This document shows, in pieces, positions 6,201 to 14,672 of a DNA stretch of 30,881 nt. The notes under the pieces are model-generated. The model did no database searches and had not been told where the DNA came from. It saw only the letters and a list, made by a program, of their open reading frames with translations. Position 1 is the first letter of the stretch. Each line of letters begins with the position of its first letter. A program made the translations under genes and the position numbers. Source of the stretch: a virus; IMG/VR virus record IMGVR_UViG_3300025102_000166, positions 1 through 30,881 of that record; one strand, given 5' to 3'.

Positions 6201-9200
6201 CTATGCTAAAAGCTTGAACATTTTTCTTACACTAAAAGTTGAAAATCCCCAATTGGGATCATACTTCAGTCTAGCCATATATGGCCTGTTGATGTGAACC
6301 ACATCCTTGTCCGGGTCAACACCCCAACATCTAATGGTTGTTGTCTCGTTGTTATCATCAATCACCTTTACTACATAGAAGTTCTTTCCATTCTTTGACT
6401 TTTTTAGCTTGCACTCACGCGGAATAAACCAGGTGACTCCTAGGTCTGGGTCGAATTCTGAGATGGGTGGAACATAAAGCTCATCTAGCTTATTTCTCAC
6501 TCTCGGTGTGACCACTGCATTGATCGGAAATACACCAGTCAAATTGACCAAATACTCAAGCTTTTCCTCTTCCGAAAAGTCACCTTCTGGTTCGTACTTG
6601 TCTATATTTTCTAGCAGATTCTTTTCTTTCCTTGGTCTATCCACGCAAACCGCGGACCAAAAGTGCTTGAGGCCGGTGAACCTTTCGTCGATCAACTCAC
6701 TCAGTGCCTGGGCCCTGCATAGAGCATCCAAGGCTTTCTTGTTTAGTTTGGAATATCTAACTTCAGGATGAAATAAAAATTCTTCAACGTTGTTGAACGG
6801 GCGGTGCTCGATGATCTGCTGAATTGCAACCTCGCCTAGTCCCTTGATCGAAGTTAGTGGCTGAACTAGGGTCTTACCTGCATCGCTAACTTCCCAGACT
6901 GTGCCACTAGTGTTGACGTTAAGTGGCTCTACCTTATAGCCCATTGACTTTGCAGTGGAAATGGCTCTTTCTTTTCTCTTTTCTGGCTCTTTATCCAGAA
7001 ATGCGGCCAGCCACTCAGCTGGATAGTAGTTGAGCAGCCAAGCACATTGAAAGGACAGAATGCAGTAAGATACCGCATGAGACTTGTTGAAGCCGTAACC
7101 TGAAAAGTATTCAAACTTGTTCCACAGCTCTCTTGCTTCGTGAGATGGTATACCCTTCTCTAGACAACCCTTATGAAACTTGTCAAAGATCTTATCCTTC
7201 TCCTCCACTGCAGCGCCTGTTCCCTTCTTGGTCAAAAGCTTGCGGAGCTTGTTGCCCTCGTCAAGAGTCAAGTCCTTACCCAGCTTGTGAGCGAGCATCG
7301 CGATTTGTTCTTGGAAGATTAGAAAGCCGTATGTCTCTTCCGTGACCTCTCTAACAATATCATTTAGATAGTCAACGTCGTCGGGGTTCTGCTTTGCCCC
7401 AATAAACATCTTATCCACACCAGCTGACAGTGGGCCCGGGCGATAGATACTTGTAATAGAAGCAAGGTCTGTAATGTTATCAGGTTGTGCATTCTTACAG
7501 AATGATTGGGCGCCGCCTTCTGTGAACTGAAAGATGCCGGCCCACTTGCCTTTGTGGAAGACATTCTCCCATACTTGCGTATCTTCTAGGTCAATCTTGT
7601 CTGGGTGAAGATGTTCGTTGTAAAATGCTCTAACGTCTTCGAAGCTTGGGTTCTCCACATTATGGTGCCTTTTCAGGATTCTTTCCACGGCGCCTTCCAT
7701 CATGCGCAAGGAAGCTAGGCCGAGGATATCAAACTTGATAAAACCCATAGGTTCAAGATGGCGTACGTTTTGGCCTTCGCTCCAAGGTGTCTGCCTTACG
7801 CCGCCGCTATTAATTAGCGGCATCCACTTATCTAGTTGCTCACCAACAACCACACCTCCAGCATGTCGACTAGCTGACCTGGTTTGGCCATATAGAGTTT
7901 CTACGTGTGTTTTGATGTGTGGGTATTTTTGCAAAAACTTCTGCAGTGTTTCCGAATACTGCATCAGCTCTTCAAATGTTGGTGCATAAACCCCAGCAGT
8001 GATCCCGTGTGCTTTCTTGGCAAGAGGTGTCGCCTCGTGGACCATCTTACTGGTTACGTTGTTAACTTCGGTAAACTCGATACCATAAAACTTTGAGATA
8101 TCTTTGATCAGAGATCTTAGCTGCAACGTGTTCCAATTGGTGATCGGCACCACAACATTATCCCCCCATTCATCAATGAGGTGTTCTTTCAGCAACATAG
8201 GGTCAGAAACATCATAATCGATATCTGGGTATCCAGATCCTCCTTTTGTCAAGAATCTCTCGAATTGCAAACCATACTTGATTGGATCAACTTGGGTAAT
8301 GCCTAACACGTAGGACACTAGAGATCCGGCCGCTGAGCCGCGGCCAGGACCAACAAGTTGTCTGTTGACGGCCATATCCGCGATGGCCTTCATAGTCAAG
8401 AAGTATTTGGAGAAGCCTCGCTTCTCAATAACATCGACTTCGTACCTTAGTCGATTAACATAGTCCTGCCTTTCATGTAGATCTAGAGACCTAAGACCCT
8501 CGACAGACAATGCAGCCAAGGTTTGGCCGGCTGTACTTCCTTCAGGAACCACAAACTCTGGCAGGCGTACTGTGTTGTCAGGTATAAATTTGTCTATTCT
8601 TTTGTGTGCTATCTCATGAGTCCTTGTGATGGATTTCATGACGAGGTCATCGTCATATTCTACACCAGCTAATTTAGAATACTTCTTATACGACTCCCAC
8701 ATCTGAGATCCATTCTTTGGGTATAGCTCGTACCCTATTTCCTCTACCGAAGTTGGCAACTCTTCACTCAGATAATCTGGGCGGCCTTTGCCTAGCCATC
8801 CTAGTCTTTTGTATAGTTCTCTGTCCTTCCAGACATCCGCATTGTAATAGTGACTATCTGCTGTTGAAATCAACTCAATGCCAAATTCATGGTGCATCTG
8901 TATAATATACTGGTTTAGATCATGCTGCTCAGGCACATTGTTCCACTGTAATTCGCCATACCACCTATCTCCGAAAACGGATTGCATTTTTTGCGTTGTA
9001 GTGCGCATTGCATCAAGAATTGCATCGGGGCCATCGTCTCTGTTTTCCCAGTAGTTGCCTGCATAGACGCCGCCCAAACATGCTGAGGCTGCGATTACAC
9101 CCTTGTTGTGCCTCTTTAGGAGAGCATAATCAACGCGTGGGTACCTATAGAAGTTATCACCAATGTAACTTGTAGATATCATCTTGAAGATATTTTGGAG

Positions 9201-9635
9201 ACCTTCTTGGTTTTGCGCCAAAAGTATCAGATGTCTTCTGCGGTTCAGGGCAGATTTCATCTTCTTTTTCGACTCTTCATTCTCTACGGTGGTACCGGAG
9301 TTTACAGCTTCGTACTCGGACTTCTTCTTGGCGGCAGCACGGACACTTTCATACTCTTCTTTCCAGTTCGCAACAGAGGGGATAAAATAGGCCTCGATGC
9401 CAAAAATTGGTTTGAAATCTTTTCCTTGAGACTTCATTTTATTTGCATGAAGGACCTGCCACGCTAGACCATTCATGTTGCCATGATCTGTCAGTGCGAG
9501 TGCGTCCATACCATTGTTATAGGCGAAGTCCATGTGTTCAGGTGGGTACCCTAGTGCGTCGAAGGGCGACCCAGCAACAGAATGGGCGTGAAGGCCCACA
9601 AAGGGAATATCTGTTTTAATTTTTGACTCTTGCAA
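6201..9635 (-). CDS. dnaE: DNA polymerase III alpha subunit (DnaE type, with PHP domain)
   Basis: A full-length 1144-residue C-family replicative polymerase. The N-terminal PHP domain (about 10-330) keeps a set of metal-ligand motifs, LHAHS, SPFDALG, TDHGN, GIEAY, RRHL, SACLGG and ADSHYY, so it may be an active proofreading exonuclease, unlike the degenerate E. coli version. The polymerase core has GPGRGSAAGS (about 430), the catalytic pair in YPDIDYD (about 467) and the third Asp in KFDILGL (about 630). YRPGPLS, TYGFLIFQEQIA and SGYGFNKSH follow. A helix-hairpin-helix (TSIKGLGE) and a C-terminal OB fold (about 1060-1144) complete it. The start is TTG at 9635 with GGAGG upstream. No clamp, clamp loader or epsilon subunit is visible in the window, so these would come from the host or other phage regions. 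No intein is present. Confidence 0.96.
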   Translation of the reverse strand: MQESKIKTDIPFVGLHAHSVAGSPFDALGYPPEHMDFAYNNGMDALALTDHGNMNGLAWQVLHANKMKSQGKDFKPIFGIEAYFIPSVANWKEEYESVRAAAKKKSEYEAVNSGTTVENEESKKKMKSALNRRRHLILLAQNQEGLQNIFKMISTSYIGDNFYRYPRVDYALLKRHNKGVIAASACLGGVYAGNYWENRDDGPDAILDAMRTTTQKMQSVFGDRWYGELQWNNVPEQHDLNQYIIQMHHEFGIELISTADSHYYNADVWKDRELYKRLGWLGKGRPDYLSEELPTSVEEIGYELYPKNGSQMWESYKKYSKLAGVEYDDDLVMKSITRTHEIAHKRIDKFIPDNTVRLPEFVVPEGSTAGQTLAALSVEGLRSLDLHERQDYVNRLRYEVDVIEKRGFSKYFLTMKAIADMAVNRQLVGPGRGSAAGSLVSYVLGITQVDPIKYGLQFERFLTKGGSGYPDIDYDVSDPMLLKEHLIDEWGDNVVVPITNWNTLQLRSLIKDISKFYGIEFTEVNNVTSKMVHEATPLAKKAHGITAGVYAPTFEELMQYSETLQKFLQKYPHIKTHVETLYGQTRSASRHAGGVVVGEQLDKWMPLINSGGVRQTPWSEGQNVRHLEPMGFIKFDILGLASLRMMEGAVERILKRHHNVENPSFEDVRAFYNEHLHPDKIDLEDTQVWENVFHKGKWAGIFQFTEGGAQSFCKNAQPDNITDLASITSIYRPGPLSAGVDKMFIGAKQNPDDVDYLNDIVREVTEETYGFLIFQEQIAMLAHKLGKDLTLDEGNKLRKLLTKKGTGAAVEEKDKIFDKFHKGCLEKGIPSHEARELWNKFEYFSGYGFNKSHAVSYCILSFQCAWLLNYYPAEWLAAFLDKEPEKRKERAISTAKSMGYKVEPLNVNTSGTVWEVSDAGKTLVQPLTSIKGLGEVAIQQIIEHRPFNNVEEFLFHPEVRYSKLNKKALDALCRAQALSELIDERFTGLKHFWSAVCVDRPRKEKNLLENIDKYEPEGDFSEEEKLEYLVNLTGVFPINAVVTPRVRNKLDELYVPPISEFDPDLGVTWFIPRECKLKKSKNGKNFYVVKVIDDNNETTTIRCWGVDPDKDVVHINRPYMARLKYDPNWGFSTFSVRKMFKLLA

Positions 9636-9777
9636 TTACTGCCTCCAAATCATCTTTTATAATTTCCAAGTCCTCTAGCAGGGCTTGCTTCTGTTTAGTA
9701 TTATGCACCACTTCCTCAAAAAAGTCACGAAAAAAACACTGCTGATCTGTAGAAAGATTATAAAAATTATATGGCAT
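9616..9777 (-). CDS. Small helical protein of unknown function upstream of dnaE
   Basis: I prefer the ATG at 9777 (MPYNFYNL..., 53 residues) because AGGAGG lies 8 bases upstream. A longer in-frame start at 9834 (72 residues) overlaps the previous stop (ATGA) and has a weaker AAAGGA site. The C-terminal two thirds are a probable coiled coil (QKQALLEDLEIIKDDLEAV). The gene overlaps the dnaE TTG start by about 20 bases, so it may couple translation into dnaE. I do not recognise the family. Confidence 0.6.
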   Translation of the reverse strand: MPYNFYNLSTDQQCFFRDFFEEVVHNTKQKQALLEDLEIIKDDLEAVIARVKN

Positions 9778-9830
9778 CTTTGCAGCCTCCTTTCTGTGAT
9801 ATGGTACATTATCGTATACGGTTTCTAGTT

Positions 9831-10682
9831 TCATTCAATTTGTTCCTTTCTTATGAAAAATGGCTTTGACATTCCACTGGGAATTTTTCTTATGTCTAAG
9901 TCAGATGTAAAATACTTCTGATACTCTTCCCAGGTAGCCGTAGTGTAGTATTTATCAAATTCTATCTTTTCACTTACTTCTATATTATCATGAAAAAATA
10001 TTTTGTCAAGTGTAAAATTTCTTGCAGACCATCTTTCCGCCAAGGGCAATCTCTTGTCGCCTCCTGTATTCGATTCGTTTATCTGCCTTCTAAATAAGAG
10101 CCACTCATCTGGGGAAAAAGAAAAAGGCAGGTAGGCGCCGTCCCTCACAGTCTTTCCCTGAAAGCTTCCGTACACACTTTTTCCTGCTCTTATCTTGGCT
10201 CGAGCCTCTCTTATCTTTCTCGGGTCGACGATTCCGTATGGAAACGAAACAAAATAGTTTTTTGGTGTCGACCATTTGGATACCTTTCTAGATACTATAA
10301 AAGACGTCAGAGCCCCATGAAGAATCGACCAACCAAGCGAATCTCTTCTACTCCTGTCTTTTTGCAAAACCGGTGAGTAAAATATTGGTATATATTTTTT
10401 TGAAAGATCTGGTATTTTTTTATATTTCCAGCTCTCATAGATTACTGGATCTAAGACGTAGTCTCCTATTGTCTTTTTGATAATTGGTGCGGTGTCATCG
10501 TTACATATAATCCAGATAGATGAGCAGCCAACATAGGAGCATTCCAAAATAGACCTCTGTAGGCAGTTTACTCCCTCTCCAAGTGGGAGCAAGCAATCTG
10601 CCACGATCCCTCCGAGGTTATTCTCGTAACCATGAAGCGGTATGATGCCGACCGTATTTATGCCCTTTTTTGAATTTTCCAT
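9831..10682 (-). CDS. Conserved-looking phage protein, possible nucleotidyltransferase-like (GT-A) fold
   Basis: A 283-residue protein. The N-terminus GIIPLHGYENNLGG, the following GVNCLQRSILECSYVGCSSIWIICNDD and IGDYVLDPVI recall sugar-phosphate nucleotidyltransferases (an IIPLAG-like loop, then a helix of A/C-rich residues and a strand ending in Asp-Asp). Further in come DRSRRDSLGWSILHGALTSF and YFVSFPYGIVDPRKI. I recognise the general pattern from marine phages but know no function. The glycine-rich loop is not the canonical GxGxR, so transferase activity is uncertain. The ATG at 10682 has a weak ribosome site and the gene overlaps its upstream neighbour by 65 bases, so translational coupling or a later start is possible. 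Base composition is AT-rich. Confidence 0.7.
   Translation of the reverse strand: MENSKKGINTVGIIPLHGYENNLGGIVADCLLPLGEGVNCLQRSILECSYVGCSSIWIICNDDTAPIIKKTIGDYVLDPVIYESWKYKKIPDLSKKYIPIFYSPVLQKDRSRRDSLGWSILHGALTSFIVSRKVSKWSTPKNYFVSFPYGIVDPRKIREARAKIRAGKSVYGSFQGKTVRDGAYLPFSFSPDEWLLFRRQINESNTGGDKRLPLAERWSARNFTLDKIFFHDNIEVSEKIEFDKYYTTATWEEYQKYFTSDLDIRKIPSGMSKPFFIRKEQIE
9982..10009 (-). promoter_or_regulatory. Possible internal promoter upstream of the small gene and dnaE
   Basis: Inside the coding sequence, the minus strand reads TTGACA (10009-10004), 16 bases, then TAATAT (9987-9982). The block TGATAATATA around the -10 is identical to that of the gp32-gene promoter at 21280-21308. The region is AT-rich, so chance is a real possibility. 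Confidence 0.28.
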
Positions 10683-11451
10683 CTATTATCTTCTTTAGCG
10701 GTATTTTAGATATTATAACATTCTTATTGGAATGATACAAGTTGTTATCTTCTCTAAAGACAAATCTATTTATGTGTTTTATTTCCAGCTTTTTATAGAT
10801 TCTCTGCCCGTTTTTGTACTTGCCTTTTTCATACCTGCCCTTGTATCCGTTATTAGCTAAGACGCTCGCAAGTTTGAATTTGGCCATTGTATCAGAAAAA
10901 TCAAACTGATATATTTGTTCTTTAGTTAGTTTAGATATCGATACGATATCTGTAGGGTGTTTGCTGCCCTCTACTCTTCCCGAATTGTAGAAGTATGCCT
11001 TCCTGATGAAGTCGTCCTCTGTGCTAAAGATCGTGTCTTGGACATGGCGCGGGCTGATTCGAGACAAAGTAAAATCATCGAGCACCATATAGGTCTCTAG
11101 CTTTTGTTTTCTTATTTTGTTCTCGTGGGCTACTTTATGGGTGTCGAATACTACACACTGATCAAAAGTGTACTGATCTAGCAAACTTGAATCAAAAAAT
11201 TTTATGCTGTTGTCCTTAATCCTTATTGATTCAAGATCCTTGTAATCTAGGTTCTTGGCCAAGAGGCCGTTATAGTATTTAAATCTAAGCCACAGCTCTT
11301 TTTTACTGCTTGTCCCAAACATTCGAAAATCCTCATATTCCTCAAAAAAAAACGGTCTGAGGTTGCAAGTCTGGGTGTGATAACAGTCGTTTGTGAATGC
11401 ATAGAAGACCGATTCAAAACAGTTTCCGATAACTATCCTGTCTAGATGCAT
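10618..11451 (-). CDS. Conserved-looking phage protein of unknown function
   Basis: A 277-residue protein beginning RIVIGNCFESVFYAFTND, a strand-loop-helix reminiscent of the start of a Rossmann fold although the glycine pattern is incomplete. The middle has SSLLDQYTFDQCVVFDTHKV, and the C-terminal part is strongly basic (NNGYKGRYEKGKYKNGQRIY, then KFKKGHKYGRHH), suggesting contact with nucleic acid or another polyanion. No signal peptide or membrane segment is seen. It overlaps the lipoprotein gene by 10 bases and the next gene by 65 bases, so it is translationally embedded between them. The ATG at 11451 has only a weak ribosome site (GGAC). I do not assign a function. Confidence 0.7.
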   Translation of the reverse strand: MHLDRIVIGNCFESVFYAFTNDCYHTQTCNLRPFFFEEYEDFRMFGTSSKKELWLRFKYYNGLLAKNLDYKDLESIRIKDNSIKFFDSSLLDQYTFDQCVVFDTHKVAHENKIRKQKLETYMVLDDFTLSRISPRHVQDTIFSTEDDFIRKAYFYNSGRVEGSKHPTDIVSISKLTKEQIYQFDFSDTMAKFKLASVLANNGYKGRYEKGKYKNGQRIYKKLEIKHINRFVFREDNNLYHSNKNVIISKIPLKKIIDGKFKKGHKYGRHHTASWLRE

Positions 11452-13634
11452 ATGTCCAGGCTATAAGAATACTCGTAACTAACTTTGACAAAATCGCCTG
11501 GCAGGGACATGAATGCGCCGGCTTGCTGTTCGCGCGGCAGACAAATCTCATCAATAATAGACATGAGATTGTCATACATCTCATTTGCGCGCGGGGACAA
11601 ATTGAAATTTTGGCCGCCGGAGGCGATAGCTAACTCATCCCAGCCATAGAAGGCTAATGCAAATGTGTACATCTTTGTGTTTGGGGCGGCCTGAAGGGCG
11701 GCGCCAAGATCATTTCTGTGGAACTCTGGATTCATGTATGATTGTTCATCTTCGTCTGTAAAAACGATAATAATCCTATCAGTATTTTGCCTCCAGTTTA
11801 TAATAAAGGCGTCCTTCTCTGGTACTGAGGCTACGCCTCTCACCCAATCACGGTTGGCGAGGTCCACCTGAAGTGGGGCCAAGTTTCGCAAAGCAAGCAT
11901 CACCGCGTCAATGTGCATCTCCAATCCACCGTCAAATGCGCCTGGGTCGAGAGCAACAAAGTCTGCGAAAAATTGCTGAAACGGTGAGATGTTTGACACC
12001 AAAGACAGCACTTCTAACTGGGAGGCTTCATTTTCAGGATTGGGTAGTCGAGTTGGCCCGATGATGACACCCCAATGGATTGCATCTTCAGCTGCAAAAT
12101 GCTGGCCGAACCGGGACAGTGCTTGAGTAACTGCCCGGATTTCACCGGTCATCGACCCGCTTGTGTCCAGAACTAAAAGAATATCAGTGTCTCTGGCTTC
12201 CTCGCCATAATCAATCTCTCCGTCGCAATCATCGTCTGCTCCATTACAAACCTCGTCTGTTGGTACCACCTCGCCTTCGCACACATCTTGAGTCCACCGG
12301 TCAGCATTGTCGGCTCCGCCCCAGCGGCCTTCTCGGCAACTTTGCTCTCCTGGTGTGCAGATACCTATATTTAGGGTGTCTCTTGGTCCAGTGTAGCAGG
12401 CCCTGGTGAGATCTTCGTCGATAGCGTCATCGCAGTCTTCATCAAAATTATTGCAAACTTCCACATCCAGTGGTCGGCCTAGGCCTGGGTGGCACTCGTC
12501 TCCTTCATCCAGTGGTAAGAATGCACACAGGGCCATACAGGGGCTCATGAATATAACATTACAGTCAATATCCTGGCACATGCAGGATTTAAAACCCTGG
12601 CCGCACAGCAATGGCTCCTCAGTGCAAGGAAAGAGGGCTCCGACTTGGTCGAGGGTGCACACACAGTTTATTCCCTCATCTGGAATACCATCGCAGTCGT
12701 TGTCCAGGCCGTCGCACTCCTCATCAGATGGGGCGCGGGCTGTACAGGATGCCCATTGGCCACCCAAACAAGTCTCCAGGCCGCGTTCGCAGGGTGTCTC
12801 ACACTCTCTAATCAAACCTTCGTCAACTAATTCATCGCAATCGTTGTCAATGCCATCGCAATCTTCCGAAGGGACTTCTCCGCACTCATCACACGCATTT
12901 CTTTGTCCTTCATCAACCTCACCGTCGCAGTCATCATCAACAAAATTGCAAACGTCTTCGGATGGTTCGCGGTTGACGCAGTCCACCAATTCTCCGTCGC
13001 GACAGATTCCAACTCCTGGTCCACATTCATCAACACAAGCTATGGGATCCTCATCAATCCTGTTATCACAATCGTCGTCTATGCCGTTGCATGTTTCAGG
13101 TTCGCAAAGCGCGCAGGGCCCATGAATAATTTGCCCTTTGTCGCAAAGCACTCTCTGGCGGCCTGTTCGGCCATCGTCCAACTGGCACTCGAACCAGCGC
13201 AAAAAATCCCGCGAGGATCCGGGTGGGCATTCATGCGCAACCTCACAAGGACTCTGGTGTATAATTTGAGGAGGAGGGCACTCTGGGTCTTCACCAAACT
13301 CACAATCATCGCCATTCTCATTGCAGGTCTCTATTGTAACTCTCATTGACTGAATAGTATTGTCTGGTCGTGGCGGACAGAACCATTCCTGCACCTGACA
13401 GCATTGTGGATAGCACATGCAAAACTCTTCATGATCCTCAACTGTTACTTGGTTACAGCGATTTATAGCTGGTTCGGCGTCTCGGATGTCCGGCTGGGCA
13501 TCAATGATCTTATAGTCAGGGGGAGCCTGGTCTTGTTCTATTTGTATGCCCAAAGCATCCAGTGCAGGCTGAGTGGGTACTTCATCTGAACAAGAAAAAA
13601 TCATGACTGTGCATAGCGCTAGTAGCTTTTTCAA
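11442..13634 (-). CDS. Lipoprotein with MopE-type Cys/Asp repeats and von Willebrand factor A domain
   Basis: A 730-residue protein unusual for a phage. The start is TTG at 13634, overlapping the thyX stop (TTGA) with GGAG 7 bases upstream. It gives a short lipoprotein signal, KKLLALCTVMIFSCSDE, with probable lipidation at Cys15 and Ser at +2. A Cys-rich region follows. Six repeats of the form C(N/D)xxDxDCDxxxDE lie at about residues 180-475 (for example CNGIDDDCDNRIDED and CNFVDDDCDGEVDEG), typical of MopE-like metal-binding motifs. A VWA domain (about 480-700) has the MIDAS sequence DTSGSM and later TDEDEQS. The protein is probably exported and anchored in a host membrane. Possible roles are superinfection exclusion, altered adhesion or mimicry of a host surface protein. 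A frame extension to 13862 would run back inside thyX and is rejected. Confidence 0.85.
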   Translation of the reverse strand: MKKLLALCTVMIFSCSDEVPTQPALDALGIQIEQDQAPPDYKIIDAQPDIRDAEPAINRCNQVTVEDHEEFCMCYPQCCQVQEWFCPPRPDNTIQSMRVTIETCNENGDDCEFGEDPECPPPQIIHQSPCEVAHECPPGSSRDFLRWFECQLDDGRTGRQRVLCDKGQIIHGPCALCEPETCNGIDDDCDNRIDEDPIACVDECGPGVGICRDGELVDCVNREPSEDVCNFVDDDCDGEVDEGQRNACDECGEVPSEDCDGIDNDCDELVDEGLIRECETPCERGLETCLGGQWASCTARAPSDEECDGLDNDCDGIPDEGINCVCTLDQVGALFPCTEEPLLCGQGFKSCMCQDIDCNVIFMSPCMALCAFLPLDEGDECHPGLGRPLDVEVCNNFDEDCDDAIDEDLTRACYTGPRDTLNIGICTPGEQSCREGRWGGADNADRWTQDVCEGEVVPTDEVCNGADDDCDGEIDYGEEARDTDILLVLDTSGSMTGEIRAVTQALSRFGQHFAAEDAIHWGVIIGPTRLPNPENEASQLEVLSLVSNISPFQQFFADFVALDPGAFDGGLEMHIDAVMLALRNLAPLQVDLANRDWVRGVASVPEKDAFIINWRQNTDRIIIVFTDEDEQSYMNPEFHRNDLGAALQAAPNTKMYTFALAFYGWDELAIASGGQNFNLSPRANEMYDNLMSIIDEICLPREQQAGAFMSLPGDFVKVSYEYSYSLDICI

Positions 13635-14356
13635 CTTATTTCTCCAATTTCGATGTTGTGTTTTTGAATATATGATCTCGTCGCTTCCGGAAAATACTGA
13701 AAGGCAACAGACAAACAGGCCTTTGCGACTTCCTGTATCTCCCATTGGGCTCCTTCGTGGAGACGTAAGTTGACGAACTTTAGGAGATTGTGCAGATTTG
13801 TTGTCCCATAATACTCCGTATACAGATTCTGAGGGAGCACCCCTCTTGCCTGTTCCCTGCACACGCCTGAGTCTACCAAAGTATTATAAAGAGCCAGACT
13901 CTTCTGATTGTGCGCTTTTACTGCATCTGAGGCATAATATGGAGTGATCGGGACAAGCGAGTGATATTCACCATTTAGATCGGGATTAACCATCTCGGAG
14001 GTGCTAGCCTGTCTGTTTGATCTATGCTGAGATCTAAACCCAGAGGGTTCATAGAATTTCATATCGACAGAAGTATATCTGCGACTAATTTCGTTATACG
14101 ACCAAGTACGATGACGATGATGCTGACTCCTAATAAACAGAGGAACAGTAAAGCGCAATGTGATGGCACAATGCTCAAATGGGCTAGTGTGGTTGTGCTG
14201 CATGAGGTAGTTAATAAGTTTCTTATCTTTTTCATCTACTTCCTTTTTCTCGACCCCAAAGCTTACACGGGCGGCGTTGACGATACTTAAATCGTTTCCC
14301 ATGTGCGAGATGTATTCTACCGAACCTACACCGTCGTCGAAGAGGTCATACTTCAT
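13631..14356 (-). CDS. thyX: Flavin-dependent thymidylate synthase
   Basis: A 241-residue ThyX, which makes dTMP from dUMP with methylenetetrahydrofolate, FAD and NADPH. The family signature RHRTWSYNEISRRY is at 81-94, and the substrate-binding block REQARGVLPQNLYTEYYGT is in the C-terminal half. The length is normal. The ribosome site is GAGGGATAA before the ATG at 14356. It overlaps the GroES-like gene by 11 bases, and its TGA overlaps the TTG start of the lipoprotein gene. With dUTPase and the ribonucleotide reductase it forms a complete phage route from ribonucleotides to dTMP. Confidence 0.96.
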   Translation of the reverse strand: MKYDLFDDGVGSVEYISHMGNDLSIVNAARVSFGVEKKEVDEKDKKLINYLMQHNHTSPFEHCAITLRFTVPLFIRSQHHRHRTWSYNEISRRYTSVDMKFYEPSGFRSQHRSNRQASTSEMVNPDLNGEYHSLVPITPYYASDAVKAHNQKSLALYNTLVDSGVCREQARGVLPQNLYTEYYGTTNLHNLLKFVNLRLHEGAQWEIQEVAKACLSVAFQYFPEATRSYIQKHNIEIGEIS

Positions 14357-14672
14357 TTATCCCTCGCAAAATACCTACAACATAATTCTCAAGCACAGTA
14401 TAGTATGACTTGTTCTTTACGGTGATCTCCTCTACCATGGAGCGCTCAATGACGATTGTCCTACTCTTGGCTCCGGAGCCTCTAAGTTCTCTCAAGGTAG
14501 GGGAACAGTCTGATGCAATGTCCAAAACAGTTGCGGTAATATACCGGTCCTCATCTGGCTTGTAGTCATCTGGCAGGAGAACTCCGGTTGTAGATTCAGA
14601 CGATGAGGGGTGAGGAACAATTGTTATGTGACGATTTACTGGTTTCAATACTGGGGCCATATGCTTAGACAT
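14346..14672 (-). CDS. GroES-like co-chaperonin (analogous to T4 gp31)
   Basis: A 108-residue protein with the GroES layout: LKPVNRHITIVPHP at the start of the beta barrel, a mobile-loop-like segment SSSESTTGVLLPDDYKP (about 23-39), then TIVIERSMVEEI, and YYTVLENYVVGILR at the end, comparable to the closing strands of GroES. It would cap host GroEL to fold phage proteins, as T4 gp31 does for the major capsid protein. The ATG at 14672 overlaps the previous gene by 8 bases, with GAGG about 10 bases upstream. An alternative start at the second Met (MAPVLK) is possible. The assignment rests on pattern, and sequence identity to GroES is low. Confidence 0.75.
   Translation of the reverse strand: MSKHMAPVLKPVNRHITIVPHPSSSESTTGVLLPDDYKPDEDRYITATVLDIASDCSPTLRELRGSGAKSRTIVIERSMVEEITVKNKSYYTVLENYVVGILRGINEV

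Noticed and set aside
12406-13125. Plus-strand open frame of 239 codons rich in Ser and Pro.
   Set aside because: It mirrors the repeated Asp/Cys codons of the MopE repeats on the other strand; low-complexity composition shows it is a shadow.
11442-13634. Possibility that the lipoprotein gene is host chromosomal contamination.
   Set aside because: It overlaps phage genes on both sides at the single-base level in the same strand, so it is part of the phage operon.
13635-13862. Upstream extension of the lipoprotein frame inside thyX (MQGTGKRG...).
   Set aside because: It lies wholly within thyX coding sequence, has no ribosome site and would bury the signal peptide; the TTG at 13634 has both.
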